NCBI GenBank assembly: GCA_022600955.1
Contig: JAHZJK010000013.1
Coordinates: 110,811-174,810 of the forward strand
Direction of reading: 5' to 3'
Source of the DNA: Gammaproteobacteria bacterium
GTDB taxonomy: Bacteria > Pseudomonadota > Gammaproteobacteria > Steroidobacterales > Woeseiaceae
DNA length: 64,000 nucleotides
Position numbers and translations under genes: made by a program
Shown here: positions 22,393-32,544 of the stretch, piece by piece
How the letters are laid out: every line of letters begins with the position of its first letter
Numbering within the stretch: the first letter of the stretch is position 1
Notes under the pieces: generated by a model
Told to the model about the DNA's origin: nothing
Database searches by the model: none
What the model saw: the letters and a program-made list of their open reading frames with translations, nothing else

Positions 22393-22587
22393 ACCGGTCC
22401 CCTGTCTTAAGATTCTGTGATTATTGTGACTCGCCGTGGAGCAGCGAGGGGGCACTATTGTAGAGTCTCCCCGGCTAAATGCTAGCCCGATTTCTGGCTG
22501 TGACAGGGGTTTTCGGGCCCCAGCGCCCAATTCGGCCTGCTCCCTGCTGTGCCGAGGATACGGCCGACCCCCTCGGCCGTGCCATCG
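22393..22587. other. ssb upstream region and marC 3' hairpin
   Basis: A perfect 8-bp inverted repeat with a 5-nt loop lies at 22560-22580 (ACGGCCGA with TCGGCCGT), 7 bp beyond the marC stop. It lacks a T run, so it is a terminator-like or 3'-stabilising hairpin. Nearer to ssb on the minus strand there is a TACAAT that could be a -10 box; no matching -35 is clear. Confidence 0.45.
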
Positions 22588-23232
22588 CTATCCTGTTGAC
22601 CAGCCCGAAAGAACAAACTCCGTCCCGATGCAGATCAGTAGAAACCCCATCAGCTTGGTTGTAGCCTCTATCCCGTTCTTGCCCAGGAAGCGCACGACGG
22701 CGCCCGAGCTCCACAGAACCAGCCAACAGATGAACGACGAAATGACGATGCCAGTCGCAACAATTGCGTACCCCGCGATCTTGTTGAACAAGATCTCCTG
22801 ATCCGACACTTTCGCCGCCATCGCGAGGACCACGGATATCGACCCTGGCCCACACAGCATCGGTAATGCCAACGGCGTGAACGCGAGGCTGCGCGGGTCG
22901 CGTTTTGCAGTCGACTCCTGCTCCAGCGGATGTGGATCGGGCGGAAACAGCATGCGAAATCCCATGAATCCGATCACGAGGCCGCCAGCGATCTTCAGTG
23001 ACTGCAGACTGATTCCGAAGAACTGCATGATGGTCGTCCCCAGCAAGAGGAACACCAGCAGTAGCGCCGCCATATAGATGCAGGAAAGCGTCGCCGTGTG
23101 CTTACGCTCAGACTTTTCGACGTGTGACGTCATCGAGATAAATACAGGGGCGCTGCTGAAGGGGTTGACGATCGGGACGATGCCGAGCACTACAATAAAA
23201 ACGTAGCCTGCGATTTCAAATGCGGTATCCAT
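22588..23232 (-). CDS. MarC family integral membrane protein
   Basis: A 214-aa protein with about six membrane helices and the family's typical N-terminus (GIVPIVNPFSSAPVFISMT), followed by GGLVIGFMGFRMLFP and FTPLALPMLCGPGSISVVL. MarC proteins are widespread inner-membrane proteins; the early link to multiple antibiotic resistance was not upheld, and the substrate is unknown. It lies between ssb and an HtrA-like protease, transcribed on the minus strand. Confidence 0.9.
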   Translation of the reverse strand: MDTAFEIAGYVFIVVLGIVPIVNPFSSAPVFISMTSHVEKSERKHTATLSCIYMAALLLVFLLLGTTIMQFFGISLQSLKIAGGLVIGFMGFRMLFPPDPHPLEQESTAKRDPRSLAFTPLALPMLCGPGSISVVLAMAAKVSDQEILFNKIAGYAIVATGIVISSFICWLVLWSSGAVVRFLGKNGIEATTKLMGFLLICIGTEFVLSGWSTG

Positions 23233-23260
23233 TATTCTTCCTGCCTGAGAATCCTGATGC

Positions 23261-24289
23261 CTAGAGTTGAGAAACTAGCGCAATGACCTTTCCGCCCCTA
23301 AGTACTTTGAGAAGAATCGCGTCGCCGCGATCCATCATCGCGGCTTTCTCACGAAATTCAGCATTCATGCCGGGTGAAATCGTCACGCCACCAACAGACA
23401 GGATGATATCGCCGCCAATAAGCAGATCCTGGCCTGCAATACTGGCCGGAACACGGCTCGGTCTCAGCCCCATCCTCGATGCCGGAGAACTCGAAGCAAC
23501 TTTCTGTACCAGGTAGCCTGATTCCTGTGGAACGTTCAGGGCTTCCGCCAGTGCACCTGTAAGCAAGACGCCTGTCATCCCCGACCAGGACATCGGGTGA
23601 TCCAGAAGTGCGTCGACCGCCGTATTCGAGGTGACCGCGAATCCCAGTCCCTCCGATCCGCCAGACTTGCTGCGTATGTGACTCACGATACCAATGACCT
23701 CACCGCGCTGGTTGAACATGGGCCCGCCAGAATTTCCCTGATTGATCGCAGCATCCGTTTGGAATGTCTCCGCCCGAATCTCGCCCATGTAGTCGTCTTC
23801 ATTCTTGTGTCGCGCCGAAATATGTCCGACCGTCAACGTGTGCGACAGGCCGTACGGTGCGCCGATGATGAATATCTCCTCGCCAATGCGCACCTTGTCC
23901 GAATCGGCCAGTTTGGCAGGCCGCACTCTTTCCGGTAGCTTGTCCAGCTTCACCAACGCCACGTCCTTGATCGGATCCGACGCCACAACGGAAGCCGTCA
24001 CCTTCGTCCCGTCAACGAACTCAACCTCAACCAGATCCGCGGTTTGCACCACGTGTGCGGCCGTCATCACGTGCCCTTCGTCGTCGATCAACACGCCCGA
24101 CCCAAGACCTGGCAGCGCCACTTCGCCCAGCCCGCTTCTGGCATCGACCTGACGTTCGACCGTGTAAATTACGACGACAGACACGTCGGCGTCCTCAAAC
24201 AGCTTACGATAGTCAGCGGCGCTCGCGGTCCCCGGGAGCACCAACATCATCGAGAGTAGTGCGACGAACTTGCATCCAGATAGATTCAT
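23261..24289 (-). CDS. HtrA/DegP-like trypsin-type serine protease with PDZ domain
   Basis: The signal peptide (LLSMMLVLPGTASAA) directs this 342-aa protein to the periplasm. The catalytic triad is intact: His in VMTAAHVVQTADL, Asp in PIKDVALVKL and Ser in NQGNSGGPMFN. A single PDZ-like domain follows (PASIAGQDLLIGGDIILSV). With one PDZ it resembles DegS in layout but has a cleavable signal, so a periplasmic quality-control protease is more likely. It starts 205 bp after an amidohydrolase gene. Confidence 0.9.
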   Translation of the reverse strand: MNLSGCKFVALLSMMLVLPGTASAADYRKLFEDADVSVVVIYTVERQVDARSGLGEVALPGLGSGVLIDDEGHVMTAAHVVQTADLVEVEFVDGTKVTASVVASDPIKDVALVKLDKLPERVRPAKLADSDKVRIGEEIFIIGAPYGLSHTLTVGHISARHKNEDDYMGEIRAETFQTDAAINQGNSGGPMFNQRGEVIGIVSHIRSKSGGSEGLGFAVTSNTAVDALLDHPMSWSGMTGVLLTGALAEALNVPQESGYLVQKVASSSPASRMGLRPSRVPASIAGQDLLIGGDIILSVGGVTISPGMNAEFREKAAMMDRGDAILLKVLRGGKVIALVSQL

Positions 24290-24494
24290 TTCCTACTATC
24301 CCTTTTTGGGTTCATTCTCGGCCACACAGCGTGTGTCACGATACCCTATTCGAATTTGACTGGCAGCCCAAGCCCGCTTATTGCGGCGGGAATCCTGCCA
24401 GAATGGTCGCTATGGCCGCTTGTTTCGACATCACGATAAGCTTGGTTACTTTCAAAGGACAAGTGCCGAGAGTTCGCGAATTGGATCTGGTCGC
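24290..24494. other. Intergenic region between the amidohydrolase and HtrA-like genes
   Basis: These 205 bp precede the HtrA-like gene and should contain its promoter. A small GC hairpin (CCCGC and GCGGG arms, about 24374-24391) is the only structure seen; it has no U run. No recognised operator or open frame is present. Confidence 0.4.
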
Positions 24495-25730
24495 TTAGTA
24501 TTGACTTAAGCGTTGCCCATTCTTTACACGCAGTTCGATTTCTTTCACCTGGCTTAGATCTTCAATCGGGTCGCCGTTGAGCACCAGGAAACTGGCTTCG
24601 AAGCCATCGTCAATACGCCCGATCTTTCGCATTGGAAATATGCCTCGCGCGGTCGTTTCACACCACATTGTCAGTATTTCCACGTTGGTGAACACACCCA
24701 TTTCGCTCAAAACAAAGGCCTCGTGTACTGAGGTATCACGATACGGCATGTCGGACCCGATCAAGATGCGCACGCCGGCATCTTTCAAGCGTTGCAGGTT
24801 GCGGGCGTGTTGACCCATGACCTCCTCATAGTAAGCGGGATACTTGTCTCTTATCTTTGTCGTCAAGCTGGCAGTTGTAACCACAGCGATATCTTTTTTG
24901 GCTGCGATTTCGGCGTCGCTTAAACGAATGACCTCAATTGCGCGGCTTCCCGGCAAATGGGCGATTTCGTCTACGCCGGCTGCAACCGCATAATGAAAGT
25001 CCGCTGCAGTGTCGATATGTGCCGTAATTCGGAGGCCGTTTTCACGTGCAAGTTGCACCAGCCGCGGCATGAGTTCGGGGTCAACACCCTTGTAGCCAAA
25101 AAATTCCGGATCATCGCGTCGAAGCGCATATTCCTCTGAGTGGCTCAACATGACTTTGATGAAATCCGGTTTCTGACCGACGAGCCCGGTAAATTTACTC
25201 TCGAGGTCTTGCGTGCCGTTGACTTGTGTATAGCCAATTCCCGACATTTCTTCTTTCGTGGAGAAAAACTCGTCGTAATATCCCCGATCAAAGAACAGCT
25301 CACGAATTCGAATCGGATGGCCACCGGGCCCTGTAATCGGCGCAAATGCGAAGATTACGTCCAGGCTTTCTGGTGTATTGAAGTGCGGTGACAGCTTTTC
25401 AAAGCCCTCTGAAAATGCTGACTGCATCTTTGCGTAAAACACGCCGTCGGAAAGATACTCATCAATCCGTTCTTGCGGATTGAAATCGCTCGTCAGATCG
25501 TGATTGTGCGCCTCCGCAAACGGCGGAATTACGAAGCGCCCTGAAAGGTCGTAGGTATTGTCAATTGAGTCTGGAGCTGTGAATCGAATATGCCCGTCCA
25601 CTACGTAGACGGTTCGCGATACAAACTGTCCGCTCTCAAACCATTTACCATTGACGTAGGCGTCTGCAGCGGTAGCGTAGTTATTGCTGAGTATTGCAAG
25701 CAACAAGAAAACTGAGATCAGGAATTTCAT
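24495..25730 (-). CDS. Secreted amidohydrolase family protein
   Basis: A cleavable signal (LISVFLLLAILSNNYATAA) is followed by an amidohydrolase fold of about 390 aa. Metal-site residues are visible: HNH in FAEAHNHDL, a lysine in PDFIKVMLSH that is the candidate carboxylated bridge, His in LRITAHIDTA, His in DEIAHLPGS and Asp in ILIGSDMPYR. The layout fits imidazolonepropionase- or prolidase-like periplasmic amidohydrolases. The substrate cannot be told from sequence. It stands alone, with gaps of about 100 and 200 bp on its two sides. Confidence 0.85.
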   Translation of the reverse strand: MKFLISVFLLLAILSNNYATAADAYVNGKWFESGQFVSRTVYVVDGHIRFTAPDSIDNTYDLSGRFVIPPFAEAHNHDLTSDFNPQERIDEYLSDGVFYAKMQSAFSEGFEKLSPHFNTPESLDVIFAFAPITGPGGHPIRIRELFFDRGYYDEFFSTKEEMSGIGYTQVNGTQDLESKFTGLVGQKPDFIKVMLSHSEEYALRRDDPEFFGYKGVDPELMPRLVQLARENGLRITAHIDTAADFHYAVAAGVDEIAHLPGSRAIEVIRLSDAEIAAKKDIAVVTTASLTTKIRDKYPAYYEEVMGQHARNLQRLKDAGVRILIGSDMPYRDTSVHEAFVLSEMGVFTNVEILTMWCETTARGIFPMRKIGRIDDGFEASFLVLNGDPIEDLSQVKEIELRVKNGQRLSQY

Positions 25731-25829
25731 TATCGTCCCTTAGCTAATTTTGTACTCTCAGACTTAGATGCTTCGAGCAGCGATTTCGTTTCTAGTGTGG
25801 CGATTTCAGCTGAAGGGCTTTGGCCAATT

Positions 25830-26666
25830 CTACGCAACAATCGACTCAAACTCCTTAACGGTAACCCGCCCAGAACTTACGGTGATAAACGACGCCTCGG
25901 GCACCGGAATCCACGCATTCGGCAGACTGTGAAAGGGTTCTGAGACAACGGTGCAGGCATCATCCGAGTACTTGTCCAGTCGATCTCGATACTCATCTGG
26001 GATCAGGCTTCTCAGCGCAGCGACAGACTCCGAGTAGTAGAGCGTTCTGGAATTCCTTTCTGATGAATACCTGACAGCGTAAATGTTATCGCCGTCTGTT
26101 ATTCCCAGCGTCATCTGCAGTGGATGATCAGTGCCGTTCTTCCTTCCCAGGGCCTCGACAAGACCAGTCATTCGCGCTATGCCTTCATAGACATCGTTGG
26201 CCATACCGAAATGTAGCGCCGCCAGGAACATGAGCTCAGAGTCAGTTGTGCCACAGATCTCCGGATAGAGTGCCGGGTCTATCGCCATAGCCAGATCCCT
26301 CCGGATTTTCTCGAACCCTCGAATCAGGCCATTGTGAACGAACAGCCATTTTCCATATCGAAACGGATGACAATTGCTGCGTTGTATCGCGGTTGCCGTC
26401 GCAGCTCGAACATGCGCAAGAAACATCCGCGATCGCGTATGCCGGCACAGATCCTTGAGATTGGTGTCATTCCAGGCAGGTCGAATATGCTTGTACAGGC
26501 CGGGCTCATCCTGATCGTCATACCAACCGACCCCAAAACCATCACCATTGGTGGTTTGTATACTTGATCGTGAGGCGAGGCTCTGGTCCACCAGAGAATG
26601 CTCAGGGTCAAAAACAAGATCACTGAGCGGGATTGGTCCGCCCGAATACGCCAGCCAACGGCACAT
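25830..26666 (-). CDS. Class II glutamine amidotransferase (YafJ/EgtC-like)
   Basis: The protein begins MCRWLAYSGG, so after removal of Met the cysteine is the N-terminal nucleophile of class II amidotransferases. Other active-site parts are NGDGFGVGWYDD, FLAHVRAAT, SNCHPFRYGKWLFVHNG and the TTDSELMF segment. The length of 278 aa is that of stand-alone YafJ-type enzymes; no synthase domain is attached. The physiological substrate is unknown; an EgtC-like gamma-glutamyl hydrolase role is possible but no egt genes are nearby. Confidence 0.88.
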   Translation of the reverse strand: MCRWLAYSGGPIPLSDLVFDPEHSLVDQSLASRSSIQTTNGDGFGVGWYDDQDEPGLYKHIRPAWNDTNLKDLCRHTRSRMFLAHVRAATATAIQRSNCHPFRYGKWLFVHNGLIRGFEKIRRDLAMAIDPALYPEICGTTDSELMFLAALHFGMANDVYEGIARMTGLVEALGRKNGTDHPLQMTLGITDGDNIYAVRYSSERNSRTLYYSESVAALRSLIPDEYRDRLDKYSDDACTVVSEPFHSLPNAWIPVPEASFITVSSGRVTVKEFESIVA

Positions 26667-26860
26667 GTCACTCCGTCCTCTTAGTTAACCGTTGATCATC
26701 AGATGATTAGCAACACCCGCCGTATGGCCAACCGATTAAACATTAGCACTCTCGAAATTAGGCAACAAGAATAGATCGCCTGTAGCGAAACTAAAACCGC
26801 TACACTGGCACTGTAAATCATGAAATGTCACTCTCCAGTCACTTCGCGCCAGGGGCTTCA
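26667..26860. other. Divergent intergenic region before the PLD lipoprotein
   Basis: About 190 bp lie between the amidotransferase and the divergent PLD gene. The part before the PLD gene is AT-richer than its surroundings, and a CTACACT-like -10 candidate is present near 26799. No clear operator or hairpin was seen. Confidence 0.4.
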
Positions 26861-28393
26861 ATGCGACGTTCGACCTTCCGTTTTCTAACGCCCTTCTTGC
26901 CAATAATTTTCATCATTGCCGGTTGCGCAACGGTTCCTCTCGATGTGCCCAAACAATCAAGCGTCGCTGTTGAAGACAACTCGCATACCGAGTTTGGAGA
27001 GCTTGCTGTTGGCTGGACAGAACTCCACGACGGAAAGTCCGGCTTCTTTCCATTTGCATACGGCCTGGATGCTTTGGGCGCGCGGCTTGAAATGGCCGAA
27101 AACGCTGAGGCGAGTATCGACCTTCAGTACTTTCTGATGAAAGACGATGCAGCCGGCGCCATTATTTCAGATGCCCTCTGGCGTGCTGCAGAACGAGGTG
27201 TTCGGATTCGCTTTCTTCTGGACGACGTTTTTACGACGGCAGCAGACAGCGGGCTTCTCGCACTGAGCGCACACCCCAACATAGAGGTTCGCCTATTCAA
27301 TCCAATATCTCGAAGAGGGCTGCACGCGCTCAATTTTATCGGCCATTTCCGGCGTGCGAATCGCCGCATGCACAACAAGTCATTCACAGTCGATAACGCA
27401 ATAAGCATTGTTGGTGGTCGCAATATTGCGGACGAGTATTTTCAGCTCAAAACTGATGCCGTGTTCTCAGACTTCGACGTTCTTGCGTTTGGAAGCATCG
27501 TTAAGCAGGTATCAACATCATTCGATTCATACTGGAACCATTCGCTGGCGATTCCAATTGAACAGTTCATCAAGGCCGAGCATTCGAACTCGGCAGGCAG
27601 CCCGGGGTTTCGCGACGATGCAGAGACCGCCAAGACGCGCAACGACATTATTGCGAGAGCGACGGGACAGAAATTGATCAGGCAGCTCAGTTCGGGCGAA
27701 ACGAAACTGTTTGCGGCCAGTGCACGGGTGCTGGCGGACAATCCCGACAAACTGCAGAATGCGGTGAGCGCGGAGAATATGACGCTGGCCACAGAACTCG
27801 CGGAAGTTCTTGCCAGGTCCGAGCACGAGCTGATCTTTGTTTCTCCCTACTATGTGCCCGAAGATCAGGGTGTCGAATTTGTTCGAGGAGTCGTCGACAA
27901 AGGCGTACGCGTAGTGGTCGTAACTAATTCCCTGGCATCAACGAACCACATCCCCGTGCATTCCGCGTATTCGGGATATCGCCGCGAAGTACTGGATGCA
28001 GGCGTCGAGTTGTTCGAGATTCGGGCCAATGCCGGACGCGTAGCTCAGGGCGGCGACGGACCAACACAACTAACTTTGCACACCAAACTGATCGTAATTG
28101 ATCGGCGCTATTTGTTTGTCGGTTCACTGAACCTTGATCCGCGTTCCATCGAGATCAATGCGGAAATGGGCTTGCTGATTGACTCCCCGGATTTGGCAGA
28201 ACGAATCGCAACAGGTCTGGAGAAAAACCTTCCGGACTCTGCTTATCGCGTCGTGAAAAACGACCGTGGCACGCTGGAATGGCACACGACTATTGATGGG
28301 CGTGCCGTTGTCGAGAAGACTGAGCCACTCTCCTCGCGATGGCGTCGCTTCAAGGCGACGATTCTCAGAATTATCCCAGACGGGCAGTTGTAG
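26861..28393 (+). CDS. Phospholipase D family lipoprotein (cardiolipin synthase-like)
   Basis: The start chosen is MRRSTFRFLTPFLPIIF at 26861, giving a lipoprotein signal with lipobox IIAGC; an ATG 12 codons earlier is less likely. Two HKD motifs are complete: RMHNKSFTVDNAISIVGGRN and LHTKLIVIDRRYLFVGSLN. The length of about 510 aa and the single-lipid-anchor layout fit the YmdC/ClsC-like branch of the PLD superfamily, which transfers phosphatidyl groups between lipids. A nuclease is less likely given the size. It is one of few plus-strand genes here and converges on an MFS gene 14 bp away. Confidence 0.9.
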   Translation: MRRSTFRFLTPFLPIIFIIAGCATVPLDVPKQSSVAVEDNSHTEFGELAVGWTELHDGKSGFFPFAYGLDALGARLEMAENAEASIDLQYFLMKDDAAGAIISDALWRAAERGVRIRFLLDDVFTTAADSGLLALSAHPNIEVRLFNPISRRGLHALNFIGHFRRANRRMHNKSFTVDNAISIVGGRNIADEYFQLKTDAVFSDFDVLAFGSIVKQVSTSFDSYWNHSLAIPIEQFIKAEHSNSAGSPGFRDDAETAKTRNDIIARATGQKLIRQLSSGETKLFAASARVLADNPDKLQNAVSAENMTLATELAEVLARSEHELIFVSPYYVPEDQGVEFVRGVVDKGVRVVVVTNSLASTNHIPVHSAYSGYRREVLDAGVELFEIRANAGRVAQGGDGPTQLTLHTKLIVIDRRYLFVGSLNLDPRSIEINAEMGLLIDSPDLAERIATGLEKNLPDSAYRVVKNDRGTLEWHTTIDGRAVVEKTEPLSSRWRRFKATILRIIPDGQL

Positions 28394-28407
28394 GATACGG
28401 CCGGCTG

Positions 28408-29592
28408 CTAGCCGCCCTGGCGACGAATCTGGCCAAATCCCTGTAACGCCAGCCATATCCCTGCCAGCAAGGCGCAAACGAAGAATATATCGCCGGGTCG
28501 TCCCTGGCCCAGAAAGCGGCCGCCGATCAGACCGCCGACAAACGCTCCGAAGAATTGCGCTGTTGAAAACACACCCAGCGACGCGCCTCTGACCTCGTCA
28601 TTCGCAAGAATTGAAAGCCGCGCTGGCAAGCCGGCTTCAAGAAAATTGAAGCCCGCAAAATACAGCACCAGCCCCAGCAGCACCGGCTCCCATGAAAAGC
28701 CGAAGAACGTCAGCACCAGCTGTGCCACCAGAATCAGGCATACCGCAATGCCCATCAAGTGTGCGCGGCCACGACGATGATCCTTCATGATCATGGGCAC
28801 CGTGATCAGCAACGACAGCAAAAGTGCTGCAACGTACATCTTCCAGTGGTCAGTCAGCGCAAGTTCGAGTTTGCGACTAAGCAGGAAAGGCAATGCCACA
28901 AATGTCGCTGTCATTATCGTGTGCAGCAGAAACACGTAGAAGTCGACCCGCAGCAAATCTGCCCGAAACGCGGGCACCAGGCTCCAGCTGTCCGCCTTCA
29001 CAGGCTGTGGAACCTCCGGCAGCAGCTTCAACATGAAGGCCGCGACCAGTGCCAGGACCGCCGCGATCCAGAATAAGGACGCCACACCAAAATTGGCCGC
29101 TATCAGAGGCCCGGCAACCATAGCGAGAGTAAACGCTATGCCGATCCCGATGCCGAACACAGCCATTGACTTCGTCCGCACCTCTTCGCGCGTCGCGTCG
29201 GTAATGAGCGCACTCAACGTTGCCGAGATGGCACCAGCGCCCTGCAACAATCGTCCTCCGATGACACCGTGAATCGAGTCACTCATTGCCGCCACCACGC
29301 TGCCAGCCGCGAAAACAGTCAGTCCGATCAGGATCACAGGTATGCGGCCGATGCGGTCTGATAGCGCCCCCAGCGGTATCTGAAAACCGGCCTGGGTCAG
29401 TCCGTAGGCGCCAACCGCCAGTCCAATCAGCAGTGGCGTTGCGCGTTCCAGCTCTGCCGCGTACAGGGACAAAACCGGCAGCAAGGCAAACAGACCAAAC
29501 ATGCGAATCATCGAGATCAGCGCAACCACCGCAACCGAACGACGTTCGGAGGCATGCATGGCGACACCGGATTCGGTGGATTCTGCAGACAT
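28408..29592 (-). CDS. MFS transporter (YajR-like drug efflux type)
   Basis: The start was set at MSAESTESGVAMHASE (29592), which has an AGGAA Shine-Dalgarno sequence 8 nt upstream. About 394 aa with 12 expected helices. The N-terminal half has the MFS motif A as GALSDRIGRIPVILIG and the motif LLQGAGAISATLSALITD, typical for proton-driven drug antiporters. It is divergent from uvrA with 75 bp between them. The order MFS-uvrA with ssb nearby is frequent in gammaproteobacteria. Confidence 0.88.
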   Translation of the reverse strand: MSAESTESGVAMHASERRSVAVVALISMIRMFGLFALLPVLSLYAAELERATPLLIGLAVGAYGLTQAGFQIPLGALSDRIGRIPVILIGLTVFAAGSVVAAMSDSIHGVIGGRLLQGAGAISATLSALITDATREEVRTKSMAVFGIGIGIAFTLAMVAGPLIAANFGVASLFWIAAVLALVAAFMLKLLPEVPQPVKADSWSLVPAFRADLLRVDFYVFLLHTIMTATFVALPFLLSRKLELALTDHWKMYVAALLLSLLITVPMIMKDHRRGRAHLMGIAVCLILVAQLVLTFFGFSWEPVLLGLVLYFAGFNFLEAGLPARLSILANDEVRGASLGVFSTAQFFGAFVGGLIGGRFLGQGRPGDIFFVCALLAGIWLALQGFGQIRRQGG

Positions 29593-29667
29593 TTGTAATG
29601 TTCCTTTGCGCCGTGGATGCGCGGCGGCGTATATTAGCAGGTTGGTCGGCGAACACTGCACTCAATT
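29593..29667 (+). promoter_or_regulatory. Divergent MFS/uvrA control region
   Basis: A TATATT that could act as -10 for uvrA lies about 35 bp before its ATG (near 29629-29634). The -35 is poor. The usual LexA operator pattern CTG-N10-CAG was not found, although uvrA is commonly SOS-controlled. Confidence 0.4.
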
Positions 29668-32544
29668 ATGAAAACAATTGATATCCGCGGCGCACGGACG
29701 CACAACCTCAAGAACATCGATCTTGAGTTGCCCCGCGACCAGCTCATCGTCTTTACCGGCCTGTCCGGTTCCGGCAAGTCGTCGCTCGCGTTTGACACGA
29801 TCTACGCCGAGGGTCAGCGCCGCTACGTCGAATCTCTGTCGGCCTATGCCCGCCAGTTCCTGTCAATGATGGAAAAACCGGACATCGACCACATCGATGG
29901 CCTGTCGCCCGCAATCTCCATCGAGCAGAAATCGACGTCGCACAATCCGCGCTCGACTGTCGGCACGGTTACAGAAATCTATGACTACTTGCGTCTCTTG
30001 TATGCACGTGCCGGAACGCCGCGTTGTCCCGACCATGACACGCCGCTCGAAGCCCAGACCGTCGCACAGATGGTTGACCAGGTACTCGCTCTGCCCGAAG
30101 GTTCCAAGCTAATGCTGCTGGCGCCCGTGGTCAGCGATCGCAAGGGCGAGCACGTGCAACTCATGGCCGATCTGCAGGCACAAGGCTTCATTCGTGCACG
30201 CATAGATGGCGAAATCTACGAGCTTGACCAGCCGCCAGCACTCGACCTGCGGAAGAAACACAATATCGACGCGATCGTCGATCGCATCATTGTTAATGCC
30301 GCCAAGGCGGATCAGGGACTGCGACTGCGCCTTGCCGAATCCTTTGAAACGGCACTACGGCTTGCGGACGGTGTCGCCAGAATCGCCTGGATGGATGACG
30401 TTGAAGCGGAGGAGATCATCTTCTCCGATCGCTTTGCGTGCAACCACTGCGGCTATAGCCTGACTGAACTGGAGCCACGCCTGTTCTCGTTCAACAATCC
30501 GAGTGGCGCCTGCCCGACCTGCGACGGACTGGGCGTGAAACAGTTCTTTGACCCGGAGCGCGTTGTCGTCAATCCTGGTCTCTCGCTCGCGGGTGGTGCA
30601 ATCCGCGGCTGGGACCGCAAGACGACCTACTACTATCAAATGGTCAAGAGCCTCGCCGACCACTATGAATTTGACATCGAGACGCCGTTTGACGAGCTGT
30701 CGAAGAAGCTGCGCAACATAGTCCTTTACGGCAGTGGCAAAGAGAAGATTGAGTTCTTCTATGAAAATACGCGCGGCATGCAGATCAAGAAGCTGCATCG
30801 CTTTGAAGGCGTGTTACCGAACCTCGAGCGCCGCTATCACGAAACTGAGTCCAACGCAGTTCGCGAAGAACTCACCAAGTTCCTGAACAGCCAAAATTGT
30901 CCGGACTGTGCCGGCACGCGCCTGAACCGCGCCGCCCGGCATGTTTTTATCTGCGAGCGCTCAATACCTGAGATCACGAATCTTTCGGTCGGCCATGCTC
31001 GGGAGTTTTTCGAATCGATGTCCCTCGAAGGTTGGCGCGCGACAATCGCCGATAAAATCGTCAAGGAAATCGGTGACCGACTCGGCTTTCTTTCCGACGT
31101 CGGGCTTGACTACCTGTCACTGGACCGCAGCGCAGACACGCTCTCGGGTGGTGAGGCGCAGCGCATTCGCCTTGCCAGCCAGATCGGCTCCGGCCTTGTC
31201 GGCGTCATGTACATTCTCGACGAACCGTCGATTGGCTTGCACCAGCGCGATAACCAGCGCCTGCTCAGCACGCTGGTTCACCTGCGGGATATTGGTAACA
31301 CTGTCATCGTAGTCGAACACGACGAAGAAGCCATCCTTGCTGCCGATCACGTTGTTGATCTCGGTCCCGGCGCCGGTGTGCACGGCGGCCAGGTCGTCAG
31401 CGCCGGTACGCCCGAGGAGGTCAAGAACGATCCGAAATCGCTCACAGGCCAATACCTGTCCGGCAAGCGATCGATCGCCTTGCCTGACGATCGAACAGCG
31501 AATGACCCGGAACGCCAGCTACAGATTCTGGGAGCGACAGGAAACAATCTGCAGGACGTTAATGCATCCATCCCCATTGGACTAATGACCTGCATTACGG
31601 GCGTTTCAGGATCCGGCAAGTCCACACTAATCAATGACACTCTTTACAAGGCGGTCGCCGACGAATTGAATCGATCGAATCGCAATCCTGCACCACATAA
31701 GAAAATTAGCGGACTCGATAACATTGATCGTGTTATCGATATCAGTCAGAGCCCAATCGGGCGCACGCCGCGCTCGAACCCCGCAACCTACAGCGGCTTG
31801 TTCACGCCAATTCGCGAGCTGTTTGCCGGTACACAGGAAGCACGTTCACGTGGCTACATGCCAGGACGGTTCAGCTTCAACGTCAAGGGTGGCCGCTGCG
31901 AACCGTGCCAGGGTGACGGCGTCATCAAGGTAGAAATGCACTTCCTGCCCGATGTTTACGTGCCGTGCGACACCTGCCGCGGGCAGCGTTACAACCGCGA
32001 AACGCTGGAGATACGTTACAAGGGCAAGAACATCCACGAGGTTCTCGACATGACTGTCGAGGACGCTGCCGAGTTCTTCAAGAACGTACCGGTAGTCGCG
32101 AAGAAACTGACGACACTCGTAGATGTGGGTCTGAGCTACGTCCGACTCGGGCAGAACGCAACGACCCTGTCTGGCGGCGAAGCGCAGCGCGTGAAACTTG
32201 CAAAAGAACTATCCAAGCGCGATACGGGCAGCACGCTTTACATACTCGATGAGCCGACGACCGGACTGCACTTTTACGACATCGAGCATTTGCTGCACGT
32301 ACTGCATCGACTGCGCGATCGCGGCAATACCGTTGTGGTTATCGAACACAACCTCGACGTCATAAAAACAGCCGACTGGGTCATTGACCTTGGTCCTGAA
32401 GGCGGTGATGGCGGTGGCCAGATCGTTGCTTTTGGAACGCCTGAGCAGGTTGCCTCGACCCGCGGATCATTTACAGGCGAGTTCCTTAAACCGCTGGTCG
32501 AACGCGGCGGCAAAACGCGCCGCGGCAGCGCTGTCGGTGCGTAA
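29668..32544 (+). CDS. uvrA: Excinuclease ABC subunit A
   Basis: UvrA recognises bulky DNA lesions in nucleotide-excision repair. Both ABC ATPase halves are visible: Walker [15 protein letters not shown] and [13 protein letters not shown], signatures [14 protein letters not shown] and [15 protein letters not shown], Walker [14 protein letters not shown]. Zinc modules lie in [11 protein letters not shown] to CPTCDGLG, and in CEPCQGDGV to CDTCRGQRY. At 958 aa it has normal length. Its last 78 bp overlap, tail to tail, the end of an ATP-grasp gene on the minus strand. Confidence 0.98.
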   Translation: MKTIDIRGARTHNLKNIDLELPRDQLIVFTGLSGSGKSSLAFDTIYAEGQRRYVESLSAYARQFLSMMEKPDIDHIDGLSPAISIEQKSTSHNPRSTVGTVTEIYDYLRLLYARAGTPRCPDHDTPLEAQTVAQMVDQVLALPEGSKLMLLAPVVSDRKGEHVQLMADLQAQGFIRARIDGEIYELDQPPALDLRKKHNIDAIVDRIIVNAAKADQGLRLRLAESFETALRLADGVARIAWMDDVEAEEIIFSDRFACNHCGYSLTELEPRLFSFNNPSGACPTCDGLGVKQFFDPERVVVNPGLSLAGGAIRGWDRKTTYYYQMVKSLADHYEFDIETPFDELSKKLRNIVLYGSGKEKIEFFYENTRGMQIKKLHRFEGVLPNLERRYHETESNAVREELTKFLNSQNCPDCAGTRLNRAARHVFICERSIPEITNLSVGHAREFFESMSLEGWRATIADKIVKEIGDRLGFLSDVGLDYLSLDRSADTLSGGEAQRIRLASQIGSGLVGVMYILDEPSIGLHQRDNQRLLSTLVHLRDIGNTVIVVEHDEEAILAADHVVDLGPGAGVHGGQVVSAGTPEEVKNDPKSLTGQYLSGKRSIALPDDRTANDPERQLQILGATGNNLQDVNASIPIGLMTCITGVSGSGKSTLINDTLYKAVADELNRSNRNPAPHKKISGLDNIDRVIDISQSPIGRTPRSNPATYSGLFTPIRELFAGTQEARSRGYMPGRFSFNVKGGRCEPCQGDGVIKVEMHFLPDVYVPCDTCRGQRYNRETLEIRYKGKNIHEVLDMTVEDAAEFFKNVPVVAKKLTTLVDVGLSYVRLGQNATTLSGGEAQRVKLAKELSKRDTGSTLYILDEPTTGLHFYDIEHLLHVLHRLRDRGNTVVVIEHNLDVIKTADWVIDLGPEGGDGGGQIVAFGTPEQVASTRGSFTGEFLKPLVERGGKTRRGSAVGA

